Source: Methylomonas sp. LW13
Lineage (GTDB): Bacteria > Pseudomonadota > Gammaproteobacteria > Methylococcales > Methylomonadaceae
Assembly: GCF_016865255.1 (NCBI RefSeq)
Contig: NZ_CP033381.1
Location: 3,844,001-3,908,000, forward strand
DNA length: 64,000 nucleotides
Direction: 5' to 3'
How positions within the stretch are numbered: position 1 is the stretch's first letter; every line of letters begins with the position of its first letter. The position numbers and the translations under genes are program-made. Shown one piece after another: positions 41,374 to 51,888 of this stretch. The notes beneath the pieces were generated by a model that saw only the letters and a list, made by a program, of their open reading frames with translations, had not been told where the DNA came from and did no database searches.

Positions 41374-41416
41374 GCGCAATTAATTTTTCAATCAACATCC
41401 TCACTGGAGTTACACA

Positions 41417-41848
41417 ATGGCAATCGAACGTACTTTCTCAATCATCAAGCCTGATGCAGTCGCTAAAAATGTGATTGGGGAAATTGTCAGCCGCTTCGAA
41501 AAAAACGGCCTGCGCATCGTCGCATCCAAAATGCTGCAACTGACCCAAGAGCAAGCCGAAGGCTTTTATGCCGAGCACAAAGAACGCGGTTTTTTCAAAG
41601 ACTTGGTTAGCTTCATGACTTCTGGTCCAGTCGTTGTCCAAGTATTGGAAGGCGAAAACGCAGTCCTGAAAAACCGCGAACTGATGGGCGCCACTAATCC
41701 TAAAGAAGCGGCGGCCGGCACTATTCGCGCCGACTTCGCAGTCAGCATCGACGAAAACGCTGTACACGGTTCCGATGCACCAGAATCTGCCGCGAGAGAA
41801 ATCGCTTACTTCTTCTCTGCTAATGAACTCTGCGACCGTATCCGCTAA
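41417..41848 (+). CDS. ndk: Nucleoside diphosphate kinase
   Basis: Transfers the terminal phosphate between nucleoside di- and triphosphates through a phosphohistidine. It is 143 residues. The active-site histidine is in the [16 protein letters not shown] motif (about residue 117), and the N-terminal block is [25 protein letters not shown] ribosome binding site is seven bases from the ATG. The 3' end overlaps the proposed rlmN start. Confidence 0.96.
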   Translation: MAIERTFSIIKPDAVAKNVIGEIVSRFEKNGLRIVASKMLQLTQEQAEGFYAEHKERGFFKDLVSFMTSGPVVVQVLEGENAVLKNRELMGATNPKEAAAGTIRADFAVSIDENAVHGSDAPESAAREIAYFFSANELCDRIR

Positions 41849-42935
41849 GCCAGCATTGATTAATCTGCTGGATTTCGACAGAAAAGGCTTGCAAGCCTTT
41901 TTTGTCGAGCTCGGCGAAAAACCGTTTCGCGCCACCCAGGTGCTGAAATGGATTTATCAGGAAGGCATCTCGGATTTTGACGAGATGACCAACCTGAGCA
42001 AATCGCTACGCAATCATTTAAAAGAACACTGCCAAATCAAAGTCCCGGAAATCGTCGCCGAACAATTGGCGTCCGACGGCACTTGCAAGTGGGCGGTGCA
42101 GATGCACTGCGGCAATCGGGTGGAGACCGTTTACATCCCGGAAGAACGCCGCGCCACGCTATGCGTGTCCTCGCAAGTCGGCTGCGCCCTGGCCTGCACC
42201 TTTTGCTCGACCGCCAAACAAGGTTTCAACCGCAACCTGTCCACCGCCGAAATCATCGGCCAGCTATATCTGGCTCAACAACGGCTGGGACCGGAACGTC
42301 GCATCACCAACGTGGTGATGATGGGCATGGGCGAGCCGCTATTGAATTTCGACAATGTCGTGGCAGCCATGAATTTAATGATGGATGATTTTTGTTACGG
42401 CCTATCCAAACGCCGCGTCACCATCAGCACCTCGGGGATTGTCCCGGCAATGAAGCGCCTGAACGAGGTCTGCGACGTCAGCGTGGCGGTCTCGCTGCAC
42501 GCCCCCAACGACGCCTTGCGCGACCAAATCGTACCGATCAACGTCAAATATCCGCTGAAGGAATTGATGGAAGCCTGCCGCGAATACGCCAAGACCGGCC
42601 CGCGCAAGCATATTACGTTTGAATACGTGATGCTGGACGGCATCAACGACAGCCCTGAAGACGCGCGCACCTTAGTCAAACTGTTAAAAACCGTGCCGTC
42701 CAAGCTGAATTTGATTCCGTTCAATCCGTTTCCGCAATCGCATTACCGTTGCTCCAGTAACGCCGCCATCCTGAAATTTCGGGATATTCTGCATAATGCC
42801 GGCATCGTCACTACCGTTCGCAAGACCCGCGGCGACGACATCGATGCAGCCTGCGGGCAATTGGTCGGTCAAGTACAAGATAAAAGCCGCAGACATTTAA
42901 AACTGCAAGCACAAGGGCTCTCGCATGGCCAATAG
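41823..42935 (+). CDS. rlmN: Dual-specificity 23S rRNA/tRNA m2A methyltransferase RlmN
   Basis: Radical SAM enzyme that methylates C2 of A2503 in 23S rRNA and A37 of some tRNAs. It is about 370 residues. The cluster motif CALACTFC gives C121, C125 and C128, and the resolving cysteine is expected near the C-terminus in the [15 protein letters not shown] block. The start is uncertain; ATG 41823 is chosen because it lies shortly before the conserved [11 protein letters not shown]. It would overlap ndk by 26 bases. A start further into ndk is possible but unlikely. Confidence 0.93.
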   Translation: MNSATVSAKPALINLLDFDRKGLQAFFVELGEKPFRATQVLKWIYQEGISDFDEMTNLSKSLRNHLKEHCQIKVPEIVAEQLASDGTCKWAVQMHCGNRVETVYIPEERRATLCVSSQVGCALACTFCSTAKQGFNRNLSTAEIIGQLYLAQQRLGPERRITNVVMMGMGEPLLNFDNVVAAMNLMMDDFCYGLSKRRVTISTSGIVPAMKRLNEVCDVSVAVSLHAPNDALRDQIVPINVKYPLKELMEACREYAKTGPRKHITFEYVMLDGINDSPEDARTLVKLLKTVPSKLNLIPFNPFPQSHYRCSSNAAILKFRDILHNAGIVTTVRKTRGDDIDAACGQLVGQVQDKSRRHLKLQAQGLSHGQ

Positions 42936-43686
42936 GCAAGCCGCTCGCGGATTAGTGCTGATGAGCCTATTGCTAGGCGCTTGCGGCCTGCTGCCGGACA
43001 CCCGCGAGACGATGAGCAATGCCGAAAAAGCCAAGCTCAATCTACAAATGGGCGCGCGTTATCTGGACATGGGCATGCTCGACGTCGCCAAGGAAAAGCT
43101 GGAAACTGCGGTGCGGCTGGATTCCAGCAACCCGGAAACTCATAACGCCTTGGCGGTCTTCTACGAGCGCATCAAACAAACCGAAGCAGCCAGCGACAGC
43201 TATCAAACTGCGCTAAATAAAGACTCGGATAACTTCAGCATCAAGAATAACTATGGCCGCTTCTTGTGCGAGCAAGGCAAATTCGATAAAGGCATAGCCT
43301 TGCTGCAAGATTCGATGGCATCGCCAATGAACAACCGGCCCTGGTTTGCATTAACCAATCTGGGCGTTTGTTACGTTAAGCAGAACGACATGCAGCGCGC
43401 CGAAGAGTATTTTCGCCAAGCCTTGCAATCTCAGCCCGATTACTCGCCGGCCTTGCAGGAGATGCAACGCATCAGTTATCAGAATGGCCAATTCATGTCG
43501 GCCAGGGCGTTTCTGGAGCGCTACCTGGGCGTTGCTAAACATACCCCGGAAACGCTGTGGATCGCGTTTCAAACCGAACGGGCGCTGGGTAACAGCAAAA
43601 TATCCGAAGAATACCGCGAGCAATTGATTAGCTCTTTTCCGGCTTCCAAAGAAGCACAACAAGTCAAAACCGCGATCAGCAAATAA
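42925..43686 (+). CDS. pilW: Type IV pilus pilotin/biogenesis lipoprotein PilW (PilF)
   Basis: Outer-membrane lipoprotein that helps the PilQ secretin assemble. It is 253 residues. The lipobox LLGAC places the lipidated Cys at residue 20. Six or so TPR repeats follow (for example [20 protein letters not shown], and [20 protein letters not shown]). It overlaps rlmN by 11 bases and precedes hisS by 19 bp. The usual intervening rodZ and ispG genes are missing. Confidence 0.9.
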   Translation: MANRQAARGLVLMSLLLGACGLLPDTRETMSNAEKAKLNLQMGARYLDMGMLDVAKEKLETAVRLDSSNPETHNALAVFYERIKQTEAASDSYQTALNKDSDNFSIKNNYGRFLCEQGKFDKGIALLQDSMASPMNNRPWFALTNLGVCYVKQNDMQRAEEYFRQALQSQPDYSPALQEMQRISYQNGQFMSARAFLERYLGVAKHTPETLWIAFQTERALGNSKISEEYREQLISSFPASKEAQQVKTAISK

Positions 43687-43705
43687 TCCGGCAACAAACA
43701 AGATC

Positions 43706-44992
43706 ATGGCAAAACAACAACAGGCTATCCAAGCCATCCGCGGCATGCACGACATCCTTCCTGAACAATCGCCTCTATGGCAATGGCTGGAAAGCCAGGC
43801 CAAACAGGTATTGAGCGCCTACGGCTATCATGAAATCAGATTGCCTATCGTCGAAAAGACCGAACTGTTCAAGCGTTCGATCGGTGAAGTCACTGACATC
43901 GTCGAAAAAGAAATGTATACCTTCGACGACCGCAACGGCGATTCGTTAACCCTCCGCCCCGAAGGCACCGCCGGCTGTTTGCGCGCCTGCCTGGAGCACG
44001 GTTTATTGCACAATCAAAGCCACCGTTTGTGGTATTACGGCCCCATGTTCCGCCACGAACGCCCACAGAAAGGCCGTTACCGGCAGTTCTACCAACTGGG
44101 TGTGGAAACCTACGGCATGCCCGGCCCGGACATCGACGCGGAAATCATCGCGCTGACCGACCGGCTCTGGAAGCAACTGGGCATCCGCGATAAAGTCGAG
44201 CTGCAAATCAATTCCCTGGGTACCAGCGAAGAACGTCTGGCTTATCGCGGCAAACTGGTCGAATATTTCCAACAACATCTGGCAGTTTTAGACGAAGACA
44301 GCTTGCGCCGCCTGGAAACCAATCCGCTACGCATCCTGGATAGTAAAAATCCGGATATGCAGGCTATGTTGCAACAGGCCCCGGTACTACTTGAGCATCT
44401 TGGAGAAGAAAGTCTGGCACATTTCAATAGCCTGAAAGCCACGCTGGACGATCTGGGTATTACCTACCAATTGAATACTCGCTTGGTGCGCGGCCTGGAT
44501 TATTACGGCAAAACCGTATTCGAATGGGTCACCGAGCACTTAGGCTCGCAAGGCACCATCTGCGCTGGCGGCCGCTACGACGGCTTGATCGAGCAACTGG
44601 GCGGCAAAGCCAATCACGCCATCGGCTTTGCGATGGGCATGGAGCGCATTCTGGCCTTGCTTGAATTACTGGATAATGTCCCAGTCGCAGCTAGCACCGA
44701 TGTTTACATGATTCGCGTCGGCACCAACGCCGAAGCAGCCGGCATGCGCTTGGCCGAACGCATCCGCGATGCGCTTCCGGGCTTGAAATTGCAAGTCAAT
44801 TGCGGCGGCGGCAGCTTCAAGAGCCAGTTTAAAAAAGCCGATAAGTCCGGTGCCGAGTACGCCATCATCATCGGCGACGACGAAGCCCAACGCGGCGAAG
44901 TGGCTTTAAAACCCTTGCGCATCGACGCCGAACAAAGCACGTACAATCACGACCAACTCCTGCAAACCCTGCAAGACTGGCACCGCCGATAA
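43706..44992 (+). CDS. hisS: Histidyl-tRNA synthetase
   Basis: Class II synthetase, 428 residues. It carries motif 2 ([23 protein letters not shown]), the histidine-specific block [15 protein letters not shown] and [15 protein letters not shown] sequence near residue 290 ([17 protein letters not shown]), and a C-terminal anticodon-binding domain (about 330-428). ATG start 43706. It leads into yfgM-bamB-der, the standard gammaproteobacterial order. Confidence 0.97.
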   Translation: MAKQQQAIQAIRGMHDILPEQSPLWQWLESQAKQVLSAYGYHEIRLPIVEKTELFKRSIGEVTDIVEKEMYTFDDRNGDSLTLRPEGTAGCLRACLEHGLLHNQSHRLWYYGPMFRHERPQKGRYRQFYQLGVETYGMPGPDIDAEIIALTDRLWKQLGIRDKVELQINSLGTSEERLAYRGKLVEYFQQHLAVLDEDSLRRLETNPLRILDSKNPDMQAMLQQAPVLLEHLGEESLAHFNSLKATLDDLGITYQLNTRLVRGLDYYGKTVFEWVTEHLGSQGTICAGGRYDGLIEQLGGKANHAIGFAMGMERILALLELLDNVPVAASTDVYMIRVGTNAEAAGMRLAERIRDALPGLKLQVNCGGGSFKSQFKKADKSGAEYAIIIGDDEAQRGEVALKPLRIDAEQSTYNHDQLLQTLQDWHRR

Positions 44993-45025
44993 TCCCTTAT
45001 AACCTGATAATAGAAGAGAACTACC

Positions 45026-45682
45026 GTGGCAATTTACGATACCGAAGAAGAACAGCTGGAACAGTTGAAAAAGTGGTGGGAAGCCAATCAGACTTCATTG
45101 ATCGCCGGTGTTGTCACCGCAATAGTATTGGTGAGCGGCTGGAATCTCTGGCAAAACCACCAACTGGAAAAACGCGCCCAAGCCTCGCAAATGTACCAAC
45201 AATTGTTGGATAGCGCGGCCAAGGACAACAGCGAATCCACCGAAAAACTGGCGGAACGCTTGCCTATCGAATTTCCGGGCACCGCTTACGCCCACTATGC
45301 CGGCCTGCAATTGGCCAAAAGCAAAGTGCAAAAAGGCGATCTGGAAGGCGCTAAAGCGATTCTGGAAAAGTCCATCAAGGAAGCCGACAGCGATGAGTTG
45401 AGACATGTTGCCCGTCTACGCCTGATTCAACTGATGCTGGCTACCGGCCAATACGAACAAGGTTTGCAACTGATCGCTGCGGTCGATCCGGCCAAATCCG
45501 AAGGCTTTTCTGCCAGTTACGACGAATTGCAGGGCGACCTGTACGTGGCGCTGGACCGCTTGGACGAAGCCCGTAGCGCGTACCAAAGCGCAATCAGAAC
45601 CGGTCAAGCCACCCCGCTGACGCAGTTCAAGCTGGACGACGTCGCAACGCCTGGCAACGCTGCCACGGCGGCTGCCAATTAA
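45026..45682 (+). CDS. yfgM: YfgM-family membrane protein (SecYEG/PpiD-associated)
   Basis: A 218-residue protein with an N-terminal cytoplasmic stub, one membrane helix (about 22-40, LIAGVVTAIVLVSGWNLW) and a periplasmic TPR-like domain (about 60-200). E. coli YfgM joins PpiD at the Sec translocon and helps hand over periplasmic substrates. The N-terminal EEEQLEQLKKWWEANQ is typical. GTG start with AGAAGAGA upstream. It sits between hisS and bamB, the conserved place. Confidence 0.9.
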   Translation: MAIYDTEEEQLEQLKKWWEANQTSLIAGVVTAIVLVSGWNLWQNHQLEKRAQASQMYQQLLDSAAKDNSESTEKLAERLPIEFPGTAYAHYAGLQLAKSKVQKGDLEGAKAILEKSIKEADSDELRHVARLRLIQLMLATGQYEQGLQLIAAVDPAKSEGFSASYDELQGDLYVALDRLDEARSAYQSAIRTGQATPLTQFKLDDVATPGNAATAAAN

Positions 45683-45710
45683 GCCCACGCCAACGGATAC
45701 ACGCTTTAGC

Positions 45711-46922
45711 ATGTTAATCAGGAACATCAGATACCGCTCACTTCTCCCGCTGCTTGCCTGCCTGCCGATGCTAGCCGGCTGCGCGGGCTTGGATGCCGGA
45801 CGCGACTTTATCTCGGGCTTAACGGAATATATCACCGGCGACGACGACAACGCCGATCCGCCGGCCGCCTTGCAGGAATATACCCCGGAAGTGCAAGTCG
45901 AGGTGCTGTGGAAGGAATCAATCGGTAATGGCGCGGATGAAAAATATCTGAAACTGATACCGGCAGTCGCCGAAGGCACTGTATACGTCGGCGACAACAA
46001 AGGCCATTTGCAGGCGCGTGGCGCCGGCAACGGTAGTCTGAGCTGGGAAAACAACACCGATTACAGCTTCTCAGCCGGCCCCGGTCTGGGGGTGCATACC
46101 GTGGTAATGGGTACCAGCACCGGCGAAGTCATAGGTTTTGACAAAGCCAACGGCGAACAGCGCTGGAAAATCGATGTACCCAGCGAAGTATTGGCGGCTC
46201 CGGTGGTGAGTCACGGTATTGTCATCGTCCGGACCACCGACGGCAAAATCATCGGCCTCAAAGAAGATAATGGCGCGCAACTCTGGACCTTCGAACACAG
46301 CGTACCGGCCCTGAGCATCCGCGGCACCGGCGCGCCCATCATTGTCGACGACAACGTGATCGCCGGCTCGGCTAATGGCAAGCTGGAAGCCCTGCAATTG
46401 AAAGACGGCAAATCCATCTGGGAAGCCACTATCGCGATACCCAGCGGTCGGTCCGAAGTCGAACGCTTGGTCGATCTCGATGTCGATCCGGTCGCGGCAC
46501 GCGGCGCCATTTATATTGCCGGCTTCACCGGCGGCGCGTCTTCGGTCTCCGAAGTGGACGGCGATGTGCTGTGGCGCAACGAAGCGGTGTCTTCCTACAC
46601 CGGCCTGAGCCTGGATTACCGTTACCTTTATGTCAGCGATACCCAAAGCCATGTCTGGCAGCTCGATCAACGCAGCGGCGCCTCACTGTGGAAACAAAAA
46701 GACTTACACAACCGCCAATTGACGGCAGCGGTGGTTTATCAAAATTATGTCGTAGTCGGCGATTTCGAAGGTTATGTACATTGGCTGTCCAATAGCGACG
46801 GCCGCCAATTGGGCCGGATTCAGGTCAGTAAAGCGGCAATAGAAGCCAAGCCGGTAGTCGTGGACGATACGGTTTTCATTTACGCCAAAGACGGCACCCT
46901 GGCCGCTTTGAGAGCAAAATAA
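45711..46922 (+). CDS. bamB: Outer-membrane assembly factor BamB
   Basis: Lipoprotein of the BAM complex, 403 residues. The lipobox LAGC puts the lipid on Cys24; Ala at +2 predicts outer-membrane localisation. The rest is an eight-bladed PQQ-like beta-propeller with the characteristic repeating W motifs ([39 protein letters not shown]). It lies immediately upstream of der. Confidence 0.95.
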   Translation: MLIRNIRYRSLLPLLACLPMLAGCAGLDAGRDFISGLTEYITGDDDNADPPAALQEYTPEVQVEVLWKESIGNGADEKYLKLIPAVAEGTVYVGDNKGHLQARGAGNGSLSWENNTDYSFSAGPGLGVHTVVMGTSTGEVIGFDKANGEQRWKIDVPSEVLAAPVVSHGIVIVRTTDGKIIGLKEDNGAQLWTFEHSVPALSIRGTGAPIIVDDNVIAGSANGKLEALQLKDGKSIWEATIAIPSGRSEVERLVDLDVDPVAARGAIYIAGFTGGASSVSEVDGDVLWRNEAVSSYTGLSLDYRYLYVSDTQSHVWQLDQRSGASLWKQKDLHNRQLTAAVVYQNYVVVGDFEGYVHWLSNSDGRQLGRIQVSKAAIEAKPVVVDDTVFIYAKDGTLAALRAK

Positions 46923-46926
46923 ATTC

Positions 46927-48318
46927 ATGTTACCTGTTATCGCCCTAGTGGGCCGCCCCAATGTGGGCAAATCTACGCTATTTAATTACTTGACGCGCAG
47001 TCGCGAAGCATTAGTTGCCGATTATCCCGGCCTGACCCGCGACCGCCAGTACGGTCGGGTCAAACGCGGCGAGCGCGACTGTCTGGTAGTCGATACCGGC
47101 GGTATCACTGACGAACAGGAAGGCATAGACGTCTTCGCCAAAAAGCAGGTGGAAATTGCGCTGCAGGAAGCCGACGTGGTGTTCTTCCTGGTCGACGCCC
47201 GCGACGGTTTGAACGCCACCGACGAAGCGATTGCCGATATGCTGCGCAAGCTGGGCAAACCGGTGGTGCTGGTGGTGAATAAAGTCGACGGCATCGACAG
47301 CAATACCGTGACCAACGATTTTTATGCTCTGGCGCTGGGCGAACCCATCGGGATTGCCGCTACCCACGGTCGCAATGTCCACGACTTACTGGATCGTATT
47401 GACGAGTTATTGCCGGTAGTCGAGGACGAATTCGAAGAGCAGGATCCGGGTATCGCCATTGCCATCGTCGGCCGTCCTAACGTCGGCAAATCGACTTTAG
47501 TGAATCGGCTGCTCGGCGAAGAGCGTGTAGTGGTGTTCGACGAAGCCGGCACGACCCGCGACAGTATCTATATTCCGTTCGAACGCAACGGCCAGAAATT
47601 TACCTTAATCGATACCGCCGGCATGCGCCGCCGCTCCCGGGTATCGCTGACCGTGGAAAAATTCAGCATCATCAAATCGCTACAAGCCATCGAGAAAGCC
47701 CATGTGGTGATTTATTTGATCGACGCCCGCGAAGGCGTCACCGATCAGGATGCGCACATTTTGGGCTTGGTGTTGGAAGCCGGCCGGGCTTTGATTATTG
47801 GTTTGAACAAATGGGACGGCCTGAACGCCGAACACCGCGATTTCGTGAAAAAGCAAATCGAGATCAAATTGTCGTTTTTGGATTTTGCCGAAAAGCATCC
47901 GATCTCAGCGCTGCACGGCAGCGGCGTCGGCAAGTTGTTCGACGTGGTGCATACCCTGTACGACTCGGCTATGACCGACATGTCAACGCCCTTGCTGACC
48001 CGGATTTTGACCGACGCGCTGGCCGCGCATCAGCCGCCGCTGGTCGGTGGTCGCCGCATCAAATTGAAGTACGCACATCAGGGCGGCCGAAATCCACCGG
48101 TTGTCGTGATCCACGGCACCCAGACCGATGCCCTGCCCGGTGCATACAAACGCTATTTGATGAATTATTTCCGCGATCAGTTGCGGCTGACAGGCACGCC
48201 GATACGCTTGGTATTCAAATCGCCGGAGAACCCGTTTCAGGGTCAGAAAAACCCGCTAAGCGACCGCCAGATGAAAAAACGCAAGCGCCTGATCGATTTC
48301 AGCAAACGCAAAAAATAA
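46927..48318 (+). CDS. der: GTPase Der (EngA)
   Basis: Essential double GTPase of 50S subunit assembly, 463 residues. Both G domains carry the G1 motif GRPNVGKST (first near residue 9, second near 186). Both have DTAG/DTGG switch motifs and NKVD or NKWD, and a C-terminal KH-like domain is followed by a basic tail ([16 protein letters not shown]). It starts 4 bp after bamB. Confidence 0.97.
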   Translation: MLPVIALVGRPNVGKSTLFNYLTRSREALVADYPGLTRDRQYGRVKRGERDCLVVDTGGITDEQEGIDVFAKKQVEIALQEADVVFFLVDARDGLNATDEAIADMLRKLGKPVVLVVNKVDGIDSNTVTNDFYALALGEPIGIAATHGRNVHDLLDRIDELLPVVEDEFEEQDPGIAIAIVGRPNVGKSTLVNRLLGEERVVVFDEAGTTRDSIYIPFERNGQKFTLIDTAGMRRRSRVSLTVEKFSIIKSLQAIEKAHVVIYLIDAREGVTDQDAHILGLVLEAGRALIIGLNKWDGLNAEHRDFVKKQIEIKLSFLDFAEKHPISALHGSGVGKLFDVVHTLYDSAMTDMSTPLLTRILTDALAAHQPPLVGGRRIKLKYAHQGGRNPPVVVIHGTQTDALPGAYKRYLMNYFRDQLRLTGTPIRLVFKSPENPFQGQKNPLSDRQMKKRKRLIDFSKRKK

Positions 48319-48338
48319 AAACACCCAGGGAGCAACAC

Positions 48339-48836
48339 ATGGCAACCATCACTTTCCAAGGCAAACCGATCAACACCATCGGCGATTTACCGACGATAGG
48401 TACGCAAGCGCCGGATTTCCAATTAACCAATCGTAAAATGCAGGACGTGGGTTTGGCTGAATTTGCCGGCAAACGTAAAGTGTTGAACATAGTCCCCAGC
48501 CTGGATACGCCGACCTGCGCTACCTCGACCCGCAAATTCAACGAAAAAGCCGCGCATTTGCATAATACCGTGGTGTTGGTGGTATCGGCTGACCTACCCT
48601 TCGCGCAAGTGCGGTTTTGCGAAGTCGAAGGCATCAAACACGTCGTGCCGCTCTCGACCTTCCGTTCCAGCTTCGCCCACGATTACGGCGTCGAGCTGTT
48701 GGACAGCATCCTGGCAGGCTTGACCGCCCGCGCTATCGTCATCATCGACGAAAACGACAAAGTGGTCTACACCCAGTTGGTTAGTGAAATTGCCGACGAG
48801 CCTGACTACGTCAGTGCCTTGGCCGCCCTGCATTAA
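48339..48836 (+). CDS. tpx: Thiol peroxidase Tpx
   Basis: Atypical 2-Cys peroxiredoxin, periplasmic or cytoplasmic, that reduces organic hydroperoxides. It is 165 residues. The peroxidatic Cys60 sits in [15 protein letters not shown] and the resolving Cys94 in [11 protein letters not shown]. The ATG at 48339 follows AGGGAG. Convergent with the next gene across a strong hairpin. Confidence 0.94.
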   Translation: MATITFQGKPINTIGDLPTIGTQAPDFQLTNRKMQDVGLAEFAGKRKVLNIVPSLDTPTCATSTRKFNEKAAHLHNTVVLVVSADLPFAQVRFCEVEGIKHVVPLSTFRSSFAHDYGVELLDSILAGLTARAIVIIDENDKVVYTQLVSEIADEPDYVSALAALH

Positions 48837-48847
48837 CCGTATCCATA

Positions 48848-48876
48848 GCGCCGAGTTCTGATATTCAACTCGGCGC
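48848..48876. terminator. Perfect 10-bp hairpin between convergent genes
   Basis: GCGCCGAGTT (48848-48857) pairs with AACTCGGCGC (48867-48876) around a 9-base loop. It lies just past the tpx stop and before the end of the convergent unknown gene. There is no T-run on either strand, so it may work as a 3' stabilising hairpin or a bidirectional terminator. Confidence 0.6.
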
Positions 48877-48919
48877 GAAGCAACAAGCTAAAGTCTAAGA
48901 TTTTTCTAAATCTCCGGAA

Positions 48920-49477
48920 TCATGAAGCCGTCGCTTGGCGTTCAGCCTGATCGTACATCGCGCCAAATAGCTGAATAACGACATAAATCATGGTTCTGGC
49001 AGTACGAACCGCATCAGGATCCGCCGGGCTGTCGGCAACATAGGCGCTGATGGCATCATCCATGAATTTAACCAAGCCGGCTTGCGAATCGCTCTCGGTC
49101 AGGCGCTCGGTAAATCGATTCTGAAATTTGTCGCGAAACTTCGTATCCATCTTGTTGCCAGGCATGAATGCCTGCAACTCCGCATCGAGTAAGGCGGCCG
49201 TATTCTGTAACCATTCCATGTTCAATACCCTTTGGTCCGGCAAATCGCCGAAGGCATGCCCGAATACACAAATCACATCGAAACAAAGATCCATGAACAG
49301 ATTTGCCAAATCTTTATCCTTGTCGGCAATCAAAGCCGAAAACACGCCAAAAATCGTTTGCGCCAACGCGCTCTGCTCGGTTTGGAATTGCTGAAGTATG
49401 CTGCGGCCGGCATTTTCATCCTGGCTTTTGGCGTATTGCAGGGCCTGATACAGCTCTCGGTCGGTTAATTCACGCAT
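48920..49477 (-). CDS. Uncharacterised helical protein
   Basis: A 185-residue soluble protein with no family I recognise. It looks almost entirely alpha-helical, acidic, without signal peptide or membrane segment. A notable central region is FMDLCFDVICVFGHAFGDLP (about residues 61-80), with two Cys, one His and a Gly-Asp turn. ATG start; the ribosome binding site is weak. Coding seems sound because the frame is long and its composition resembles its neighbours. It stands alone on the minus strand after tpx. Confidence 0.7.
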   Translation of the reverse strand: MRELTDRELYQALQYAKSQDENAGRSILQQFQTEQSALAQTIFGVFSALIADKDKDLANLFMDLCFDVICVFGHAFGDLPDQRVLNMEWLQNTAALLDAELQAFMPGNKMDTKFRDKFQNRFTERLTESDSQAGLVKFMDDAISAYVADSPADPDAVRTARTMIYVVIQLFGAMYDQAERQATAS

Positions 49478-49628
49478 CGTCGGTTCTAACTAAGTTCGAT
49501 AAATATCCAGGCGATATATTATCAAGCCCATGCCTGATAAAGGATATTTATAGTATATGGCCCATTGAACCGGCCTTTAAATATCCTCGCCTTCCATGGT
49601 GAAAATCAGGCATTTTCAGAAATTTTCT

Positions 49629-50018
49629 TCAGTTAACCAGGGTATGGCCGCGTTGACGCATGCAGGTTTTAAATGCCCGTTTAAAGCTTTCGTTCGCTTT
49701 ATAGCCTTCCCACAACCCCGCGGGGATAGCCAATATTGCACCACCGGCTGCGCCGGTGGCGGCGCTGCCGGCTATCGCACCGACTGCCGCGCCGCCCGCG
49801 GCACCGGTAACCGCGCCGACACCGGCGCCCATGCCGATTTCCTTGGTAATATCCGAAGCTTGTTCCGCTAGCGACTTACACTCCACCATATCGCGTTGCG
49901 TGGTTTGCGGCTGTTGGTCCAAGCGCGGATCGATGATCGGATGCCAGCCACTCATGGATGCGCAGCCGCTGGTTAATGTGGCAAGTAGCAACATACTGCC
50001 GAAATATTTTTGTGTCAT
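49629..50018 (-). CDS. Glycine-zipper lipoprotein
   Basis: A 129-residue lipoprotein with lipobox ending at Cys19 (LTSGC). A glycine-zipper stretch (about 65-105, GAGVGAVTGAAGGAAVGAIA and onward) could insert in or line the outer membrane, as in SlyB/YiaD-type proteins. The tail is basic (FKRAFKTCMRQRGHTLVN). The ATG at 50018 is right behind a GGAGG ribosome binding site; an upstream in-frame start lacks one. Function unknown. Confidence 0.82.
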   Translation of the reverse strand: MTQKYFGSMLLLATLTSGCASMSGWHPIIDPRLDQQPQTTQRDMVECKSLAEQASDITKEIGMGAGVGAVTGAAGGAAVGAIAGSAATGAAGGAILAIPAGLWEGYKANESFKRAFKTCMRQRGHTLVN

Positions 50019-50118
50019 TTTTCCTCCAAAAGGCATGTTTAAATTGTTAGCTAAAATCTCATCATTGCTGTTTGAAATATTGAGTGACTGGTGCTGCGGA
50101 GGATTGCTCCGGCACGCA

Positions 50119-50304
50119 TTAGAGTGGATAAAGTTGCGAGATATTGCTGCCTATGGGTATGTACCATTCCTTAAAATCTATCGGCAGCTCGAGTAGGGGC
50201 GCGGTGATGCAGTGTTTTAAAAGACCGTCAATGGCAACATAGATGCCGCCGCCGATGTGTTTTTCGCCAAGCTGTTGATTTATAGCAGTATTCGAGTCGC
50301 GCAT
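50119..50304 (-). CDS. Possible small protein
   Basis: A 61-residue frame with a fair GGAG ribosome binding site five bases before the ATG at 50304. The sequence (MRDSNTAINQQLGEKHIGGG at its start) has no signal peptide and ends in a hydrophobic and aromatic-rich stretch. I do not recognise it. It may be a real small gene or a chance frame. Confidence 0.4.
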   Translation of the reverse strand: MRDSNTAINQQLGEKHIGGGIYVAIDGLLKHCITAPLLELPIDFKEWYIPIGSNISQLYPL

Positions 50305-50475
50305 ATTCACTCCGTCAGTTGTTCACTTGCGAAAAATTCTAAGTTTGGCGACTTAAAATCTACTTAAGCTTTGATTAGAATCCGGTTAAAACGCCGCCGG
50401 CTGCTCAGCACACACGAATCGGCGTCATGTTCGGACAGGCTTTGCAAAACCCGCTTAAACAGGCAGTATGTTCCA

Positions 50476-50979
50476 ATGAAAACCCTCACCCAACTCCATG
50501 CAGATATCGACACGCGGGTAAAAATCATCCGCGACAACCAACCCGATTGGCTATGCCGCCAGGGTTGCGACGGCTGTTGCCGCAGGCTTGCCGCAGTACC
50601 CAAGATCACCGCGAATGAATGGCATTGTCTGCAACAAGGCCTGATGGCCTTACCGCCGGAGCAATTTCGGAAAATCGGTGGGGAGATAGCCGCTCTGGCC
50701 GGCCAAATAGCGCGCCCGGTCATCTGCCCGCTGCTGGACAAAGCCAATGGCGCTTGCCTGGTCTATGCACACCGCCCTATCGCTTGCCGAACTTACGGTT
50801 TTTATGTTCAGCGCGATCAGGGGCTGTACTGTAAAGACATCGAAGCGCGCGTAAGTGATGGCGCGCTGAGCGAAGTGGTGTGGGGCAACCATGACGGCAT
50901 TGATCATCGGTTACTTGCGCTAGGCGAGTCGCGCGAATTGCCGGAGTGGTTTGCGGATTGGCAGCGGGATGCTGATTGA
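50476..50979 (+). CDS. YkgJ-family cysteine cluster protein
   Basis: A 167-residue protein with the CxxxCDGCC start of the zinc/iron-chelating YkgJ family (WLCRQGCDGCCRRL, residues about 26-39). It has a second cysteine group in VICPLLDKANGACLVYAHRPIACRTYGF and one more in YCKDIE. These cysteines probably bind a metal or cluster; the physiological role is not known. The ATG at 50476 is preferred over upstream in-frame codons that precede the conserved region. Confidence 0.85.
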   Translation: MKTLTQLHADIDTRVKIIRDNQPDWLCRQGCDGCCRRLAAVPKITANEWHCLQQGLMALPPEQFRKIGGEIAALAGQIARPVICPLLDKANGACLVYAHRPIACRTYGFYVQRDQGLYCKDIEARVSDGALSEVVWGNHDGIDHRLLALGESRELPEWFADWQRDAD

Positions 50980-51169
50980 ATCGAGGCTATAGCCCCGACA
51001 CGCAGAGGTTTGTTTTTGATAATAAAAAGACCTAACACGCCGCTCAAAGAGTAGCAGTCGCCAGTCCGCAGAGCGGAGGCTCCGCGACTCATACCGCTCA
51101 ACGAACCGAGCCGACTCAGTAAGCCCTATAGCGCGCCTGGGATTGCCCGGAACAGACGCGCCTCCGCCA

Positions 51170-51679
51170 TCATTCAGCAGCCGGCGAATGATGGCTATCG
51201 TGATCAGGTATGCCTGGATTGCCGTGGTCCTCGGCTTGGGCATCGAACCATTCATGCAGGGCCTGAACGAATTGGGGGTATTCGGTAGAAAAATGAATCT
51301 GTCCGCCGTTATCCAAAGCTTGATATTGAACTTTAATATCATCGACTTTTGCCTTTTTTAACTGCGCCAGCCCCGGCATTTCCGCACCATGCAAACGTTC
51401 CGTCGCCGCATAATTGCCCGCCTGGTATTGTTCCGCCCTTTTTTGCAAATGCCCCTGAATTAATTTGATTTGCGAGGCATTGTCCGCGGATTTGATCACC
51501 ACATGCTGGACACCGCCGTGCACCGTTTTGGTAAAGGTTTGTACCGTCCCCTGCACCGCGTACGGCACTATTGTCTGTAACTGTTCTTGATTGATGGGTT
51601 TGGCAGGCGCATGCTCAATAGCTTGCACGACGATCAGGCATTGTAAAATACCCAGTGTTATCAATAGGTAGTGTTTCAT
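51170..51679 (-). CDS. Uncharacterised secreted protein
   Basis: A 169-residue protein with a signal peptide (1-20, ending VVQA). It has a family-like core with GGVQHVVIKSADNASQIKLI, the helix LQKRAEQYQAGNYAA, and ALDNGGQIHFSTEYPQFVQA. A His/Asp-rich tail (DHDSHHSP) closes it. I recall similar small exported proteins mis-annotated as aspartate carbamoyltransferase; it has no such catalytic sequence. The GGAG ribosome binding site supports the ATG at 51679. The His-rich tail might bind metal. Confidence 0.7.
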   Translation of the reverse strand: MKHYLLITLGILQCLIVVQAIEHAPAKPINQEQLQTIVPYAVQGTVQTFTKTVHGGVQHVVIKSADNASQIKLIQGHLQKRAEQYQAGNYAATERLHGAEMPGLAQLKKAKVDDIKVQYQALDNGGQIHFSTEYPQFVQALHEWFDAQAEDHGNPGIPDHDSHHSPAAE

Positions 51680-51888
51680 GGCGATACTCCGAGTAGATTG
51701 ACATTCATCCTGAACACTGAATTTTTTATCCGGTCGATTAATACCGTTCGGACCCGTTGGAGAAGATCCCTAATTGGCCCAGATAAACATAGCGGGAGCG
51801 GGATGCCGGTAATCAATAGAGCCGGATTTGCCACTCAGTGATTCGCTGGCTCCGTTCTTCATACACAAAATGCGTTTTAGCAAAATCC

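Noticed and set aside
47811..48338. N-terminal extension of Tpx overlapping der in another frame
   Set aside because: The family N-terminus and an AGGGAG ribosome binding site place the start at 48339; the extension is a shadow of der.
48850..48864. 15-base match GCCGAGTTCTGATAT also found at 61768-61782, considered as a dispersed repeat
   Set aside because: In 64 kb searched on both strands a few exact 15-mers are expected by chance, and the flanks differ: the hairpin is not formed at the second site.
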